NCBI RefSeq assembly: GCF_007752345.1
Contig: NZ_CP036299.1
Span: 4,870,001 to 4,934,000 of the forward strand
Source of the DNA: Planctopirus ephydatiae
GTDB lineage: Bacteria; Planctomycetota; Planctomycetia; Planctomycetales; Planctomycetaceae
DNA: 64,000 nucleotides
Direction: 5' to 3'
The position numbers were made by a program, and so were the translations under genes. The notes beneath the pieces are model-generated. The model searched no databases, was not told the DNA's origin, and saw nothing but the letters and a program-made list of their open reading frames with translations. Each line of letters opens with the position of its first letter. Position 1 is the first letter of the stretch. Of the stretch, positions 9,108 through 19,241 are shown in pieces.

Positions 9108-9198
9108 CCATACATCACTCACGACCTGCGGGCCGTGCTCTGCCCATGAACGAACTGAAGGATTGCGTTTTCCCCTATTTGCCACGAGAGGAATGGTT

Positions 9199-9753
9199 AT
9201 GTTGAGGTCATTATTTCGAGATGAAAGCGGTTTTATTGTCAGTGCCGAACTGGTACTCATTGGCACGTTGGTTGTTCTGGGAATGATCACAGGTCTTGTC
9301 TGTCTTCGTTCGGCTGTTGTCGATGAACTCGCTTCGCTGGGAGCCGCATTCCGTGGCATGAACCAAACCTATTACACGCCGGCATTTTTTGGTTGCCGCA
9401 AGTGGTGGGGACGCACCAGTTTCACCGCGGGTTCGTTCTATAGTGATGGTCGCTATTTCACATCGTATCCACTAGCGACCGAGATCCAGGGTGGCTGGGG
9501 AACGAGCGATTTGGTGCCAGCCGCACCACCTGTGATCAACAGTGCTCCTGGCGATAGTAAGACAGTAACACCCGCGCCTTTGACACCTCAGGCCGAAGAT
9601 TGCCCGCCACCCGCAGTCACACCTCCTTGCGACAGTTGTCCTCCTGAGGGCAACGTTCACGGCCCGGTGGCTCCGCAATTTCCTCAGTATGGGCCCGATG
9701 GTAAGCCGTTCATCCCCTTCGGACCATCACCACAAGTGTTACCACAGTTTTAA
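9199..9753 (+). CDS. Pilin-like exported protein with Pro/Cys-rich tail
   Basis: The 184-residue product starts MLRSLFRDESGFIVSAEL and continues with a single hydrophobic helix (LVLIGTLVVLGMITGLV). The pattern of a short charged leader, a glycine, and then a hydrophobic helix with an early glutamate (SAEL) is that of type IV/Flp pilins cut by a prepilin peptidase. As I recall, similar short proteins with SAELVL helices occur in many copies in planctomycetes without an assigned role. The rest is Pro-rich with CPP and CDSCPP motifs and a final FPQYGPDGKPFIPFGPSP. GAGAGGAA precedes the chosen ATG; the frame is open further upstream. No secretion ATPase or peptidase gene is close. Confidence 0.75.
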   Translation: MLRSLFRDESGFIVSAELVLIGTLVVLGMITGLVCLRSAVVDELASLGAAFRGMNQTYYTPAFFGCRKWWGRTSFTAGSFYSDGRYFTSYPLATEIQGGWGTSDLVPAAPPVINSAPGDSKTVTPAPLTPQAEDCPPPAVTPPCDSCPPEGNVHGPVAPQFPQYGPDGKPFIPFGPSPQVLPQF

Positions 9754-9803
9754 TAGTGCTCGTTCAACCATCTATTGACGATTGAGAGTCGCTATCAGCT
9801 TGC

Positions 9804-9853
9804 AAAATACAGACAGGCCATGAGGAATACACCTCATGGCCTGTCTGTATTTT
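9804..9853. terminator. Bidirectional terminator hairpin
   Basis: A perfect 22-bp stem (9804-9825 with 9832-9853) closes a six-base loop. Its outer ends are AAAA and TTTT, so it can end transcription from both sides. It lies between the convergent pilin-like gene and the BBP7 gene, where such an element is expected. Confidence 0.9.
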
Positions 9854-9896
9854 ATGTGAGTGATGTTGAGCTTCGTAGGAAGCTATCTATCATTCT

Positions 9897-11294
9897 TTAA
9901 TAGCGAACTTCACCACCGACCGTCAGTCCCTGCAGGAAGGCATCTGTAAATCGAGGGTTCAGTCTCAGATTTGTCTCGGGAGGGTTGGTCTGTGTGGTCG
10001 CGTTATAATCCACATTCATGTAAGGCCGACTGACCATGCCTGTCCACATCCCTTCCCAGCTGACGAAGATCGAGAAGTTCTGCGTGACATGAACCTTACC
10101 CGAGACTTGCAGATCGAGAATGGGACCGAAGGTTGTGTCTGTGACGGTCTGGCTGACAAGTCCTTCACCCTCAAGCACATTCTGATCGGACAATGTGGCT
10201 TTGTAAGAGTTCAAACCAATCAAAGCTTTAGGTTCCGCAGCCAGTGAGAATCGCTTGCCAACTAATTCGGCCCGCAAACCAATCTGTGGTCCGTAATAGT
10301 TGTTATTGACGCTGGAATCAATCGTCGTCGTGTAGGTCGTCGCTGCAGGATCCGAAGGGTCTTCACCCGCCGATGTATTCACACCGACCTGTGAAAATGT
10401 TTCCCGGAAATTCATGTAGCGAAAGCCGATCATCGGTCGCACTTGAAAGAAAGCATTTGGATCGGGGGCATCGACCACATAATTCGCTTCAGTCCCCCAG
10501 ATGCCAGTTCGCAAAGTTGCCTGGTAGGAACGGTTGAAACTGAGCAGTGCGTTAGTGCCATCAACATCCAGTGGAATCAGCGGGAAGATCCCGTCCAAAG
10601 CACCCGTAGTGGACGGCAATTGCACGCCACCAACAATACTTGATGTATTGGTCTGCAAACTGAAGACACTGGTTTCCAATGTCCCTTCAAAAATTGGCAA
10701 GCCCCATGTCCCACGAATGCCGTTGTTATCTTTTAACGAAATCGTGTCCAGGTTCTGTACCACACCCTGACCAATGAGCGCACCAGTCACCAGATCAGTT
10801 GCTGGGACTAAAGCCCCAGGATTGTTGCGGAAGCCCGAAAGATCGGTACCCACCACCGTATTGCCGGGGTCTTCAACATCCCAGAGCAGATATTCGAGAC
10901 GGAAGAATCCGTGCCGGAAGGTGTTCTTCAAGGCCTTCTCGATCGGCGAATCGGCATACAGCCAGCCACCGTCATCCGGATACTGGGTGTAAGTCGTATT
11001 CGGCATGTTTCCATCGATAAAGCCATTCCCCTGATAGCCATAAGCTGGTGGAAATGGTGCAGAGTACCCTTGCGGGCCATATCCGCTCTGATATCCGCCA
11101 TGCGGGCCTTGAGGCATCATCCCCTGCCCATATTGACCCTGCCCTTGGGGGCCGGGACCAAATGATGGCTGGGCATACCCCCCAGAGCCGTAAACGCTGT
11201 CAGCCTGAGGAAACGATCCATCCTGCGCGAAAGCATTCGAGCTCAGCGCGAGTGGTAGCAGGCATAATGTGGTGAAAAGGTACCGCACCGGCAT
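9897..11294 (-). CDS. BBP7 family outer-membrane beta-barrel protein
   Basis: The 465-residue product has a signal peptide (LCLLPLALSSNAFA, cut before QDGSF), then about 90 residues rich in Gly, Gln, Pro and Tyr (repeats like QGQYGQG), then the planctomycete BBP7-type region starting at FRLEYLLWDVEDPGN. The remaining 340 residues alternate in beta-strand style (FQVRPMIGFRYMNF, YGPQIGLRAELVG, LDLQVSGKVHVTQNFSIF) and end VGGEVRY with a C-terminal aromatic, as in outer-membrane barrels. BBP7 is named from planctomycete porin-like proteins; its substrate is not known. GGAAGGTG sits in front of the ATG at 11294, which favours it over a start nine codons upstream. Confidence 0.85.
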   Translation of the reverse strand: MPVRYLFTTLCLLPLALSSNAFAQDGSFPQADSVYGSGGYAQPSFGPGPQGQGQYGQGMMPQGPHGGYQSGYGPQGYSAPFPPAYGYQGNGFIDGNMPNTTYTQYPDDGGWLYADSPIEKALKNTFRHGFFRLEYLLWDVEDPGNTVVGTDLSGFRNNPGALVPATDLVTGALIGQGVVQNLDTISLKDNNGIRGTWGLPIFEGTLETSVFSLQTNTSSIVGGVQLPSTTGALDGIFPLIPLDVDGTNALLSFNRSYQATLRTGIWGTEANYVVDAPDPNAFFQVRPMIGFRYMNFRETFSQVGVNTSAGEDPSDPAATTYTTTIDSSVNNNYYGPQIGLRAELVGKRFSLAAEPKALIGLNSYKATLSDQNVLEGEGLVSQTVTDTTFGPILDLQVSGKVHVTQNFSIFVSWEGMWTGMVSRPYMNVDYNATTQTNPPETNLRLNPRFTDAFLQGLTVGGEVRY

Positions 11295-11696
11295 GTTCAC
11301 CTTCCCAGGTCGAGTGTCCACAGTAGGGGCATCCTGCTGGCGACAAGACTATGTGTGCTCGACTGGACTCACCAGGGAGACCCTGGTCCCAAAGCACACG
11401 ACAATTCCGAATGTGTCGTATGTATCGGTTGTAAGAGCCAATCGACTTGCCGCTTTCCCGTGCCGGTCTGTTAAAAAACTCCGGCAATACCGTCTATAGC
11501 GAATCTAACGGCGAAACATGCCTTTCCTGAATCGGCAAAATCTGCCATTCACCGCGGATGAGGCTGTTTTTGATAGCGCGCTCGCCATCTCACAGATACC
11601 AGGGAATCTCGAACCAGGCAGATGGATCAGGCGAAGTGGCGGGGTATATTCAATGATCATCAGCGAATGTCTGTCAGGCCATTGAGAGAGTTCTGC

Positions 11697-13040
11697 ATGC
11701 CTTCCACCACAATTCTTACCTGTAGCAGCTGGAATTTTTGTCGACTCCGACACGGATTCCTGACTTTCACTCTCTTGATGAGCTCGGCTTTGACATCGAT
11801 CACAGCTCTCGCAGATGAACTGAAAGTCGACGAAGTGCAGCGGTTGATTGATGCTTATACCCGCAAGCATCCCTCTGCCGTTGTCGCAGCCAAAATCATC
11901 CGGCCAGCCGGTGACCTCTTTGTGACTTCGGGAGAGTTTATTCCTGATGAAGTCGTTTCGCCTGACAAGTCCGGTACCGAAAGATCCGACACGCAAAAAC
12001 CCAATGACAAACCAGCACGTTCCGCTGATGAACATTCCCTCTTTGCCCTGGCCTCGGTGACCAAGACTTTCACTGGGGTACTTCTGGCACTTCTTGCCGA
12101 AAAGCAGGTTCTCTCCCTCGGGGATCCTGCCGTCGATTATCTGCCGCAAGCCTGGAAGCTCCCGAGCGAACATCAGGCGGGTATCGAGCGAAAAATCTCA
12201 CTATTGGAACTGGCCACACACTCATCCGGCCTTCCTGTCCAACCGCCAGATATTGTGAGTTTTGCCAGGCAACACCAGACCGAAAACAATCCCTATTCTC
12301 AGTATGACCGCAAGGCTCTCGAACAGTCTCTTCCCGGAGTCAAGCTCAGCCATCCGATGGGCGAAAAGTACCTCTACTCGAATCTGGGCATGGGCCTCTT
12401 AGGACACGCACTGGCAAATGCGACCAAAGCCTCGAACTTTGAATCTGCCTTGCAGACTCATCTGCTGGACCCTCTCGAGCTTCACGAGACAAGATTCCAC
12501 TTGACGCCAGAAATGCAAACGCGACGAGTACCGACCTTCAATCAACAGGGGATCGCTGCACCCACCTGGTCGTTTGCAACTTTAGAAGCCTGTGGTGGGC
12601 TCCACTCCTCTATCCATGATCTTACTCGCTGGGTCAAAGCCCACTGGCCACTACCAAACGATGCTGAGAAACCCCTCGCTGGCCACCAATTGCAGACACA
12701 ACGACACGCTTCCTTAGAGATTTCTGCTGCATTCGCCAACAGCTTAAAGACCCATTTCCCTAAACATCCCGACCCGCTGTCGAAAAAGCTTCAAATGGGA
12801 CTGGGATGGCACTTAATAACCATTCCTCTGCCGAAAAACACGACTCCCGACAACCAGAAAAATGAACATCGCCCCCGCATGAAAAGGATTGCTTTCCACG
12901 CTGGGGCGACGACCGCCTCAAGAAGTTTTGTTGCTCTCGATGCCGAACATCGTGTCGGTGTGATTCTGCTGGCCAATGTCCCACATTCGCTGGACGAAAT
13001 CGGCATCCAACTGATGCAGCAATTACTGACCCACGAATGA
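11697..13040 (+). CDS. Exported serine hydrolase, class C beta-lactamase/DD-peptidase fold
   Basis: The 447-residue protein starts with a basic leader and a hydrophobic segment ending ALTSITALA, so it is probably exported. It carries the SXXK motif of serine beta-lactamase-fold enzymes (SVTK, S120 and K123) in the context FALASVTKTFTGVLLALL, and the second-site tyrosine motif YSN (Y227). The third motif region is near HAGATTASRSFVALD, where HAG replaces the KTG box, as in class C-like esterases and peptidases. Length and layout fit the broad Beta-lactamase (Pfam) family rather than a true resistance enzyme; an esterase or D-amino-acid peptidase role is likely. GAGAG lies in front of the ATG. 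It is convergent with the DUF1571 gene. Confidence 0.85.
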   Translation: MPSTTILTCSSWNFCRLRHGFLTFTLLMSSALTSITALADELKVDEVQRLIDAYTRKHPSAVVAAKIIRPAGDLFVTSGEFIPDEVVSPDKSGTERSDTQKPNDKPARSADEHSLFALASVTKTFTGVLLALLAEKQVLSLGDPAVDYLPQAWKLPSEHQAGIERKISLLELATHSSGLPVQPPDIVSFARQHQTENNPYSQYDRKALEQSLPGVKLSHPMGEKYLYSNLGMGLLGHALANATKASNFESALQTHLLDPLELHETRFHLTPEMQTRRVPTFNQQGIAAPTWSFATLEACGGLHSSIHDLTRWVKAHWPLPNDAEKPLAGHQLQTQRHASLEISAAFANSLKTHFPKHPDPLSKKLQMGLGWHLITIPLPKNTTPDNQKNEHRPRMKRIAFHAGATTASRSFVALDAEHRVGVILLANVPHSLDEIGIQLMQQLLTHE

Positions 13041-13062
13041 GCCCATTCCAGAAGTCATCCAA

Positions 13063-14121
13063 CTATTGCCGACGGAATCGATACTCTTCATTCTTCGAAT
13101 CAAAATCCGCTTCGGCTAACTGCTGGCCAAAAGAAATCTCTGTGTAGCTGTAGGCTTCCAGTAGGGTCTCCTCATCGACAGTTTCTGCATCGGCAGCACT
13201 ATTCGATGGCCAGGAAAAGTTCCGAATACAAACGGGAACTTTCCACTCGTTATCAATGATTGTGATCGTCTTGCGATAATCCGGAGAAACCTCTTTCGAG
13301 CGGTATTCCACCTGGAATGCGGTACAAGGACGATCCCCAAACGATTCGCCTTCCAGCACATCGCAAGTGGCAAAATTGGCCGCTTGTAAATCCAGAGTGT
13401 GATAGTGAAGCATCAGTTTCGTCAGCTCCAGCATCCCCGCCTTTGTCACAGGATACCGCGATTCGGCCATTGCCAGTGAACTTTCAGGTTCAATCGAAAT
13501 CGCTGGCAAACGTGCCTTCCAGCCACCGGCATGCACAATCATCTTGTCTGCATTTTCACCGGCGACATACAGCACTTCTCGACCTGCATCACCAGTCAGC
13601 CATTTCAAATAAATACTGAATGGCTGATGACGAATCTTGACATAAATCGACTGCTCTTCGGTCAATTCGCCAGCCACCAGTTCCTGCTTTGTGAACTGGG
13701 CGGTGTAATCCGGTGTCTGCTGCAGAAAAGCCAACCCTTCACGCAGCATGCTCACTTTCCGCCGCAGATTCGCAGCTGCAGGAGTCTCCGCCGTCACTGG
13801 CACGGGATTCTCGATGGAGCTTCGTACTATCGAATCGGCAGTGGTCGCTGTCGCCATGGCCACTTCAGCCGACACATCTGCTGATGTATCGGGCGAGATC
13901 TCGGGAGTGATGTCATTTTTGACCTCAGGGGTCGCTTTGGCAAACGACATCTTGAGTGGCTGAGATTTTTTGACCACGATCTGGCGATAGTCAGCACCGG
14001 CAATCGAGGGATCAAATTCGAGACGAAGCCCGATCAAGGTCACAAGAGCCAGCGCCACGGCTGTTCCATTAGCACGATGAACAGTCGGCAGACTCCAGTA
14101 AAGACGAATCATTCGACGCAT
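13063..14121 (-). CDS. DUF1571 family protein
   Basis: The 352-residue product has an N-terminal hydrophobic segment (GTAVALALVTLIGLRLEF) that may anchor or export it, a Thr/Ala/Ser/Glu-rich linker (about 65-115), and a domain from about residue 120 to 340 with features of DUF1571: FLQQTPDYTAQFTKQE, PFSIYLKWL, GREVLYV and MIVHAGGW. This resembles outer-membrane lipoprotein carrier-type folds that handle lipid or polysaccharide, but no function is proven. CAGGAAA is well placed before the ATG. The gene stands alone, with a long upstream spacer. Confidence 0.8.
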   Translation of the reverse strand: MRRMIRLYWSLPTVHRANGTAVALALVTLIGLRLEFDPSIAGADYRQIVVKKSQPLKMSFAKATPEVKNDITPEISPDTSADVSAEVAMATATTADSIVRSSIENPVPVTAETPAAANLRRKVSMLREGLAFLQQTPDYTAQFTKQELVAGELTEEQSIYVKIRHQPFSIYLKWLTGDAGREVLYVAGENADKMIVHAGGWKARLPAISIEPESSLAMAESRYPVTKAGMLELTKLMLHYHTLDLQAANFATCDVLEGESFGDRPCTAFQVEYRSKEVSPDYRKTITIIDNEWKVPVCIRNFSWPSNSAADAETVDEETLLEAYSYTEISFGQQLAEADFDSKNEEYRFRRQ

Positions 14122-14899
14122 ACATGGGGTTTCCTGGTTGGGGAGCCACAGTCGATCACTGAAGAAACGAACGGCAATTTGCGTCGGGGGCAGATTCCAC
14201 TAGACACGATGCGCACTCACAGCTTCGACCCAAACCAGGATGCGACCAGGATGGCCCAAGCCAAGCCTTGCCCAGATCTCACCGAAGTCATCATCGGCAA
14301 TTGAGCAAGCTGGTTATGAGGCACGAGTCGATGACATCCGCAGGATTTGCCAGATGAACTGCCGATCAGCGAGAAAGAATTGCCAGGAAAGAGCCCACCA
14401 CAAAGAGAATCGGCGAACCTTGCAGAACTTCCGCACCCCGTTTCTCTCTGACTGATCGACCAGACTCCTCGGGACACATGCCCCAGCCGTCAGAGTCTCG
14501 CATCGCAGAATGACGAAAGAATCATCTGGCATCCCACTTGTTCAGGATTGATTTTCTCACCTCAGCCAGCAAATGAAGCTGGCACAAGATTCAAGCGACT
14601 GTAGAAACGTCTGCAACACGGGTTGAATTTGCAGTGAGCAAGGTGTTGGATTTGCCGCGAAACTGAGACATTGGTTGAAAACCTGCCACATCGGGCGAAT
14701 TTCACGAGGTAGACTATTCACACGAGGACGATGGTTTGTGGAATTCTCTCAGCAGACGCCGTTGTTAACCCTGATCTTGACCAGATGATCTGGTCACGTT
14801 GTATCACGATTAACAATCAATACGAAGTTAATGATTATCCGAGCGGGGCCGGGCTTTTCTCTTGAGAGGAGGTTCTGCCGCGAAGACCATTGGCAACTT
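14122..14899. other. Intergenic stretch upstream of the ABC operon
   Basis: Nearly 780 bp lie between the divergent DUF1571 and ABC genes. No frame here looks like a gene. At 14779-14795 a 7-bp inverted repeat (GACCAGA, TGA loop, TCTGGTC) overlaps a TTGACC box at 14777-14782, which could be a weak -35 element with a regulatory site. The -10 match is poor, so this is tentative. Confidence 0.45.
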
Positions 14900-15724
14900 A
14901 TGATTCAACTGGATCGACTGACGAAAAAGTTCTCAGACTTCAAGACGGGTGAACGTCTGGCACTTGATCATGTCAGCTTCGATGTCAAACCCGGCGAAAT
15001 CTTTGGACTACTGGGCCCCAATGGCGCAGGAAAAACCACCTGCCTGAGAATTCTCAGTACCGTCCTTAAACCAAGTTCCGGTTCCGCCATCATCGCCGGC
15101 TACGACGTCGCCACTCATCCCGCTCAAGTTCGCGCCCGCATCGGCTTCATGTCGAATAATACTGGCATCTACGACCGCATGACCGCCTGGGAACTTGTCG
15201 AATACTATGGTCGGCTCTATGGCATTCCGCAGGCACAACTCACTCAGCGACTCGAAACGATCTTCAGCACATTGCAGATGAACGAAATTCGTGAAGTGCT
15301 CGGCTCCAAAATGTCGACCGGCATGAAACAGAAGGTTTCCATCGCCCGAGCCATTGTGCACGATCCACCCGTCATGATCTTCGACGAACCGACCAGTGGA
15401 CTCGATGTGCTAGTCGCCCGCAGAGTGATTCATGCTGTCGAATCACTCCGAGATCAGGGCAAGTGCATCATCTTCTCAACACACATCATGCGTGAAGTCG
15501 AGAAACTGTGTGACCGCATTGCGATCATTTATCGCGGTCGAATCCTGGCTCAGGGTTCCATTGAAGAACTGCGCGATACACATCATCAGCGGGATATCGA
15601 AGAACTCTTTTTTGAACTGATTTCCGCCTGCGATGCCGAAGAAGCTGAGCGTCTGCGTGCCAATGAAGACTCCATCAATCCAGGCCTCGACGACACCAGC
15701 GTTAACGTCGAGGTGAGACCATGA
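14900..15724 (+). CDS. ABC transporter ATP-binding protein (NatA type)
   Basis: The 274-residue product is a complete ABC ATPase: Walker [10 protein letters not shown], a degenerate signature STGMKQK in place of LSGGQ, Walker [13 protein letters not shown] and a switch histidine in [12 protein letters not shown]. The layout and STGMKQK signature match the NatA/sodium-export or ABC-2 branch. I start it at the ATG giving [11 protein letters not shown], since this is where the family begins; the frame is open further up. Its stop overlaps the start of the permease (ATGA), so the pair forms one exporter. Substrate is unknown. Confidence 0.9.
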   Translation: MIQLDRLTKKFSDFKTGERLALDHVSFDVKPGEIFGLLGPNGAGKTTCLRILSTVLKPSSGSAIIAGYDVATHPAQVRARIGFMSNNTGIYDRMTAWELVEYYGRLYGIPQAQLTQRLETIFSTLQMNEIREVLGSKMSTGMKQKVSIARAIVHDPPVMIFDEPTSGLDVLVARRVIHAVESLRDQGKCIIFSTHIMREVEKLCDRIAIIYRGRILAQGSIEELRDTHHQRDIEELFFELISACDAEEAERLRANEDSINPGLDDTSVNVEVRP

Positions 15725-18213
15725 ACTGGCGCAACGTCTGGCTGATATTCCGCCGTGAAGTTCTCGATCAATTGCGCGATCGCCGTACCTTATTTATGGT
15801 GGCTGTTTTACCGTTACTGCTGTATCCCGCACTGGGGATCGGAATGATGCAGTTGACCGTACTCTTCAGCGAGCAGCCGCGCACGGTCGTGATACTCGGA
15901 GCCGCTGATCTTCCTCCGCCTCAACTGCTCGATGGTCATCGCTTTGCTCAAGCCTGGTTCGAGACCAACACCGAGAGCCAGAATAAGCTCGAAGTCATTA
16001 CCGATCTGCCAGCAGAAAATACAGACACAGAAAACTCCAAACCTTTATCCGCCGATGCTGAGCAGCCGTCGAATACCACAAAAAAGTCAACCGCTTCACC
16101 TGCCGATCTGGCTCGCCGACAAAGAATCCTCAACCAGGCTAAAGAACTTCAGGTTCTCATTGAACAGCTTAAACTGCTCAATCCCGCTGCGGTCGAAAGA
16201 GGTCGCCCTGCAGCTTTACTTTCCCCCGAACTGGAAGCCACTCAGGTTCAGCTTCGCAAAACGATGAGTGAGCTCTTTAAGCAAAGTGGCATTCAAGTTC
16301 TCATTATTATCCCGCCCGATTTTGACCAGAGTATCGAAGCCGTCAAGCAGCAACTCGCCAGTCAACGCAGCCAGCACGGCGAAGACGGCGCAAAAGATGC
16401 CACCTCACCACTGGCACCCACAATACCACTGGCACCTGCGAGCAATTTTGACTACCCCAGACCACTCATTATCCGCAATCGTGCAGATGACAAATCGGTC
16501 ATTGCCTACACACGCGTTGTCGAAGTGATGGAATCGTGGGAAAGGCAGATCCTTCGCGATCAACTTAAAGCCGGTGGTCTTCCCGAACAATTGCCCACAC
16601 CCATCCGCGCCCACGTCGTCGAACTGGCCGATTCTCAACAGGTGGCGAATAACGTCTGGAGCAAGCTCTTCCCAGCCATGCTCATTATCATGGCTGTCAC
16701 GGGCGCGTTTTACCCCGCCATTGATCTGGCTGCGGGTGAGAAAGAACGCGGCACCATGGAAACCCTTCTCATCTGCCCGGCCAGCCGCACCGAAATCGTC
16801 CTTGGAAAATTCTTTACGGTCATGGGCTTCAGTATGGCCACTGCAGTGCTGAATCTCTTAAGCCTCAGCTTCACAGGCAAGTATGTCTCATCGCTAGCAG
16901 CATCCAATCTCTCTCGCAATGTCGATCTGACACTCCCGGCATTTTCATCGCTTGTGTGGGTTGCAGTTCTTCTCATCCCTATCGCAGCTCTCTTTAGCGC
17001 ACTTTGCCTTGCGCTCGCGACATTCGCGCGAAGTTCTAAAGAAGGTCAATACTACCTCACCCCACTTTTGATGGTGACGTTAGGACTCACGGTCTTCTGC
17101 CTCTCACCCGCTGTCGAAATGCAGCCGTTCTATAGCATTCTGCCAGTCGTTGGCCCGGCTCTACTGCTAAAAGAGAGACTCCTCGGGACTGCCGATTCAT
17201 ATCTTCTGTGGCTCTATTCCATACCGGTACTGATCACGTCGGCAGGATACAGCCTGCTGGCTCTCTGGTGGGCGATTGATCAGTTCAGTCGAGAAGAAGT
17301 CCTCTTCCGCGAATCGGAACGCTTCGAACTCAAACTCTGGCTCAAGCAACTCCTTCGCGACAAAACGCCGACACCTTCCTTTGCAGAAGCCGGCGTTTGC
17401 TTTGTCGTGATCATGCTCCTGCAGTTTGCAGCTCTCAAAATGTTCCAGCAACCACTCAGTCGGGCCAAGCCCAATGAACTGGGTGGGATCATGCTCAAAC
17501 TGATGATTGTTCAACAGGTCGCCATCATTGCCACGCCCGCCCTGATGATGGGAATCATCCTCACAACGAGCGTACGGCAAACCTTTCAATTCCGCTTGCC
17601 GAAGCTGCGCTATCTGGCAGCCTCAATCATATTGGCACTAAGTGTCTTCCCCCTGTCGCTTGAACTCTCCCATCGACTGGCCTGGTTCTTCCCGCCATTA
17701 CCAGAGAGCATGAAGCAGGTCGGCGAACTCCTCTCGAAAAATGAGCAACCTCTGTGGTTACTCCTGGTCGCCTTTGCGATCGCACCAGCGATCTGCGAAG
17801 AACTGGCTTTCCGAGGATTTATCCTGAGTGGCCTCAGGCAGGGCGGCCGACATGGCCTCGCCATCGTCATCTCGGCCATCAGCTTTGGCATCATTCACAT
17901 GGTTTCACAGCAGGTCTTTAATGCCGCCTTATTAGGACTGATTATCGGCCTTCTCGCCGTTCAAAGCCGGAGCATTTATCCGGGAATGCTCTATCACTTC
18001 CTGCATAACGGGATGCAGGTGGGCCTGAGTCAAATACAAACTCAACTGACGAAACCCGGCTTCCATCAGACTTTCATCACGGTCACTGAAGGCGAACTTG
18101 TCTTCCGCCCGCTGCTGCTCCTCCTTTGTGCATTGATTGCCATGGCGGCACTCACCTGGCTCGTCAGCCAGCCTTATCCACCTCGTGAAGAATCTCCCGC
18201 ACCAGCGAACTGA
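15721..18213 (+). CDS. ABC-2 permease fused to CPBP intramembrane protease
   Basis: The 830-residue protein joins two families. The first 540 residues are a NatB-type ABC-2 permease: an N-terminal helix after [13 protein letters not shown], a soluble region of about 270 residues with a Ser/Thr-rich insert (about 95-125), and six helices after [15 protein letters not shown]. The last 290 residues form a CPBP (CAAX-like) protease with EELAFRG near residues 693-699 and a [14 protein letters not shown] segment giving the later active-site histidine. The permease probably exports with the coupled ATPase; the protease part may process a peptide or protein. Fusions of this type are known in planctomycetes as I recall, but the substrate is not known. 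Confidence 0.9.
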   Translation: MNWRNVWLIFRREVLDQLRDRRTLFMVAVLPLLLYPALGIGMMQLTVLFSEQPRTVVILGAADLPPPQLLDGHRFAQAWFETNTESQNKLEVITDLPAENTDTENSKPLSADAEQPSNTTKKSTASPADLARRQRILNQAKELQVLIEQLKLLNPAAVERGRPAALLSPELEATQVQLRKTMSELFKQSGIQVLIIIPPDFDQSIEAVKQQLASQRSQHGEDGAKDATSPLAPTIPLAPASNFDYPRPLIIRNRADDKSVIAYTRVVEVMESWERQILRDQLKAGGLPEQLPTPIRAHVVELADSQQVANNVWSKLFPAMLIIMAVTGAFYPAIDLAAGEKERGTMETLLICPASRTEIVLGKFFTVMGFSMATAVLNLLSLSFTGKYVSSLAASNLSRNVDLTLPAFSSLVWVAVLLIPIAALFSALCLALATFARSSKEGQYYLTPLLMVTLGLTVFCLSPAVEMQPFYSILPVVGPALLLKERLLGTADSYLLWLYSIPVLITSAGYSLLALWWAIDQFSREEVLFRESERFELKLWLKQLLRDKTPTPSFAEAGVCFVVIMLLQFAALKMFQQPLSRAKPNELGGIMLKLMIVQQVAIIATPALMMGIILTTSVRQTFQFRLPKLRYLAASIILALSVFPLSLELSHRLAWFFPPLPESMKQVGELLSKNEQPLWLLLVAFAIAPAICEELAFRGFILSGLRQGGRHGLAIVISAISFGIIHMVSQQVFNAALLGLIIGLLAVQSRSIYPGMLYHFLHNGMQVGLSQIQTQLTKPGFHQTFITVTEGELVFRPLLLLLCALIAMAALTWLVSQPYPPREESPAPAN

Positions 18214-18451
18214 GCTGGCACATACAGCCCAACCCATCTGTACATTCGTCACGACAGACATAGGTTGACCACCTGGCTGGTTAATGTCATCTCCAACACG
18301 CCAGTTCTATCTCTGCCTCTGTGAGCCGGGGATCTCGAAGGAATTTCGAGATTCAGGAATTGGTCTCCTCAGCCATCATCATGATTACATGTTGCAGACA
18401 TCCCCAGAGGTGATGTTTTGTACAAATCGTGGAGTTTATGGAGATATCAAG

Positions 18452-19123
18452 ATGACGCGTCGCGATCTCACACACATTACGTTCGTGCTCGATCGATCGG
18501 GTTCCATGACGGCGATCAAATCAGCGACCATCGAAAGTTTCAATGCCTTTCTCAACTCCCAAAAGGCATTACCGGGCTGCGCCACGATGACTCTGGTGCA
18601 GTTCGACTATGCGTACGAACTCCTGGCCAATATGCAACCACTCGAGGCGATACCTGAACTCGACATTAAGACATTCATCCCCCGCGGTTCGACCGCATTA
18701 CTAGATGCCATGGGCCGGGCGATTGCTGAAACTGGGGAAGCACTTTCCCGGCCGCCCGAAGCCGATCGCCCGGGAACCGTAATCTTCGTGACGCTGACCG
18801 ATGGTGAAGAGAACTCGAGTCTGCAGTTCGACATGGCCACCATCAATCAGCAGATCAGCCATCAGCGGTCGGTCTATCAATGGCAGTTTGTTTTCCTCGC
18901 AGCCAATCAGGATGCGATTGCCACGGCAGCAAACCTCGGGATCGGTGCCGGCCAGGCACTCCGTTTTGCCACCAATCCCGAAAAAGTCGCTGCCACTTTT
19001 GACATCATGAGCGCACAAATGCAGAAAGTTCGCGCTGCGAAAATGGCAGATGACGACGCGGACAACCCGCTCCTCAGGGAAATCGAATTCACCGACGCGA
19101 TGCGAATTCTGGCAGACGAATAA
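18452..19123 (+). CDS. von Willebrand factor A domain protein
   Basis: The 223-residue product is nearly all one VWA domain. The metal-binding MIDAS motif is intact: FVLDRSGSM (DxSxS), a threonine/serine in PRGSTALLDAMG and the later aspartate in VTLTDGEENSS. No signal peptide or membrane segment is visible, so it is probably cytoplasmic. The C-terminal part has KVAATFDIMSAQMQKVRAAK, likely helical. I took the ATG preceded by GGAG; the frame is open for 56 codons upstream without family features. Target proteins are unknown. It lies 119 bp upstream of the WYL regulator. Confidence 0.87.
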   Translation: MTRRDLTHITFVLDRSGSMTAIKSATIESFNAFLNSQKALPGCATMTLVQFDYAYELLANMQPLEAIPELDIKTFIPRGSTALLDAMGRAIAETGEALSRPPEADRPGTVIFVTLTDGEENSSLQFDMATINQQISHQRSVYQWQFVFLAANQDAIATAANLGIGAGQALRFATNPEKVAATFDIMSAQMQKVRAAKMADDDADNPLLREIEFTDAMRILADE

Positions 19124-19241
19124 CTCTTCACTCAGACAAAAGTTCGCATTACAAACCACTTGTGCGCGAGTGTTCACTCAGGCACGATCTTCGACACAGT
19201 TGTCTTCACCCGCTCACCGGTGCGTTAAGGGCCACATACGC

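Larger units (their letters stand above)
8259..9198. other. Long intergenic stretch with palindromes
   Basis: About 940 bp separate the sugar transferase from the pilin-like gene. Short open frames here on both strands show no family features and no good ribosome sites, so I call none of them. Two palindromes, at 8447-8512 and 9082-9107, are listed separately. The rest looks like ordinary spacer DNA. A regulatory RNA cannot be excluded. Confidence 0.6.

Noticed and set aside
8686-9118. Overlapping 91- and 125-codon minus-strand frames
   Set aside because: Neither has a ribosome site or recognisable features, and they overlap a perfect hairpin.
11697-13040. Antibiotic-resistance beta-lactamase
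   Set aside because: SXXK and YSN are present but the KTG box is replaced by HAG, and the chain is longer than class C resistance enzymes. A broader hydrolase role fits better.
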